64,000 nucleotides of DNA from NCBI RefSeq assembly GCF_013141865.1, contig NZ_RCST01000001.1, positions 4,650,001-4,714,000 on the forward strand, given 5' to 3'. Under the pieces are notes generated by a model. The model was not told the DNA's origin. It saw only the letters and a list, made by a program, of their open reading frames with translations, and searched no databases. A program made the translations under genes and the position numbers. This DNA comes from Methylomonas sp. ZR1 (GTDB lineage: Bacteria; Pseudomonadota; Gammaproteobacteria; Methylococcales; Methylomonadaceae). This document shows, piece by piece, positions 63,804-64,000 of this stretch (position 1 is the first letter of the stretch; every line of letters begins with the position of its first letter).

Positions 63804-64000
63804 ATGTCTTGTTTATTGGGTTTTAGCTTGATGCTGTTTTTGCCGATCGTTGCTTTTGCCGCAGGCCCTGATGCCAACGAATTGGCGCCAGTTCCGGAAC
63901 CGCCTGATTTACCGGCTCCGGTGCAGTCAGGGGAAGAGATGGAGCCCGACATTACCATTATTCGTAAAGGCAAAGATACTATTCAGGAGTTTCGCCGCAA
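63804..64000 (+). CDS. DUF2782 family protein (5' part; 3' end outside window)
   Basis: ATG 63804 opens a frame to the window end (65 codons) with a signal peptide (about 1-20, ending AFA), a Pro-rich spacer and EPDITIIRKGKDTIQEFRR, the recognisable core of DUF2782. This family often lies upstream of polA. GCAGGG is the ribosome site. An earlier ATG at 63767 is closed by a stop after 20 codons. Confidence 0.85.
   Translation, partial: MSCLLGFSLMLFLPIVAFAAGPDANELAPVPEPPDLPAPVQSGEEMEPDITIIRKGKDTIQEFRR

Overview
The window looks like the chromosome of a type I (gammaproteobacterial, RuMP-pathway) methanotroph or methylotroph, most likely Methylomonas or a close relative. The evidence is ribulose-monophosphate-cycle genes at both ends (two transketolases, transaldolase, class II fructose-bisphosphate aldolase, 3-hexulose-6-phosphate synthase), a complete pqqABCDE set for the cofactor of periplasmic methanol dehydrogenase, and a Pseudomonas/Vibrio-type polar flagellar and chemotaxis operon. 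The genus is inferred from gene content. No rRNA, tRNA, CRISPR array or insertion sequence was recognised.

Layout. 1-4.4 kb: 3' end of a transketolase, an unrecognised membrane-anchored repeat protein, tal and fba. 4.6-24.0 kb: one long flagellar/chemotaxis operon (fliLMNOPQR flhBAFG fliA cheYZAB motCD parC parP cheW, a small gene and a DUF2802 gene), probably led by a sigma-54 promoter. 24.0-30.6 kb: LPS glycosyltransferases and an O-antigen ligase-like gene, with msbA divergent. 30.6-34.5 kb: pqqABC-[Uma2-like gene]-DE, with a strong hairpin between pqqA and pqqB. 34.6-41.3 kb: housekeeping genes (TauE/SafE permease, cca, DUF486, rlmJ, tldD, pmbA/tldE). 41.3-46.0 kb: an accessory stretch with a tautomerase-fold enzyme, LysR, GST, HxlR, SDR and thioesterase genes. 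46.1-53.8 kb: an RND tripartite pump and a YadG/YadH-like ABC-2 transporter, with REP-like palindromes. 53.8-58.8 kb: pyrD, thiO, a coiled-coil/beta-barrel surface protein, pip and ubiX. 59.0-64 kb: hps, a complete transketolase, two more genes of the unrecognised repeat family, and the start of a DUF2782 gene.

The most unusual content is a paralogous pair of loci directly downstream of the two transketolases. At the left locus a single protein has a signal peptide, two [YF]PA[AT][DN][YF]QPKV motifs, one transmembrane helix and four cytosolic TGVxKYL repeats. At the right locus the same parts are split between a 94-residue exported protein carrying the two PA-QPK motifs and a 461-residue protein with about 18 TGVxKYL repeats, most of them in an exact 20-residue register. 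I recognise no named family for either element. Their association with RuMP enzymes and the multivalent architecture suggest a scaffold or tether, which is a hypothesis. The two tkt copies are identical over about 1,154 bp and lie as direct repeats 60.65 kb apart.

Functionally, PQQ supports methanol oxidation in the periplasm, and HPS, TKT, TAL and FBA assimilate the resulting formaldehyde in the cytosol. TldD/TldE may supply the PqqA-processing peptidase, since no pqqF is visible. The flagellar operon includes the FlhF/FlhG and ParC/ParP systems for polar placement of the flagellum and chemoreceptor array.
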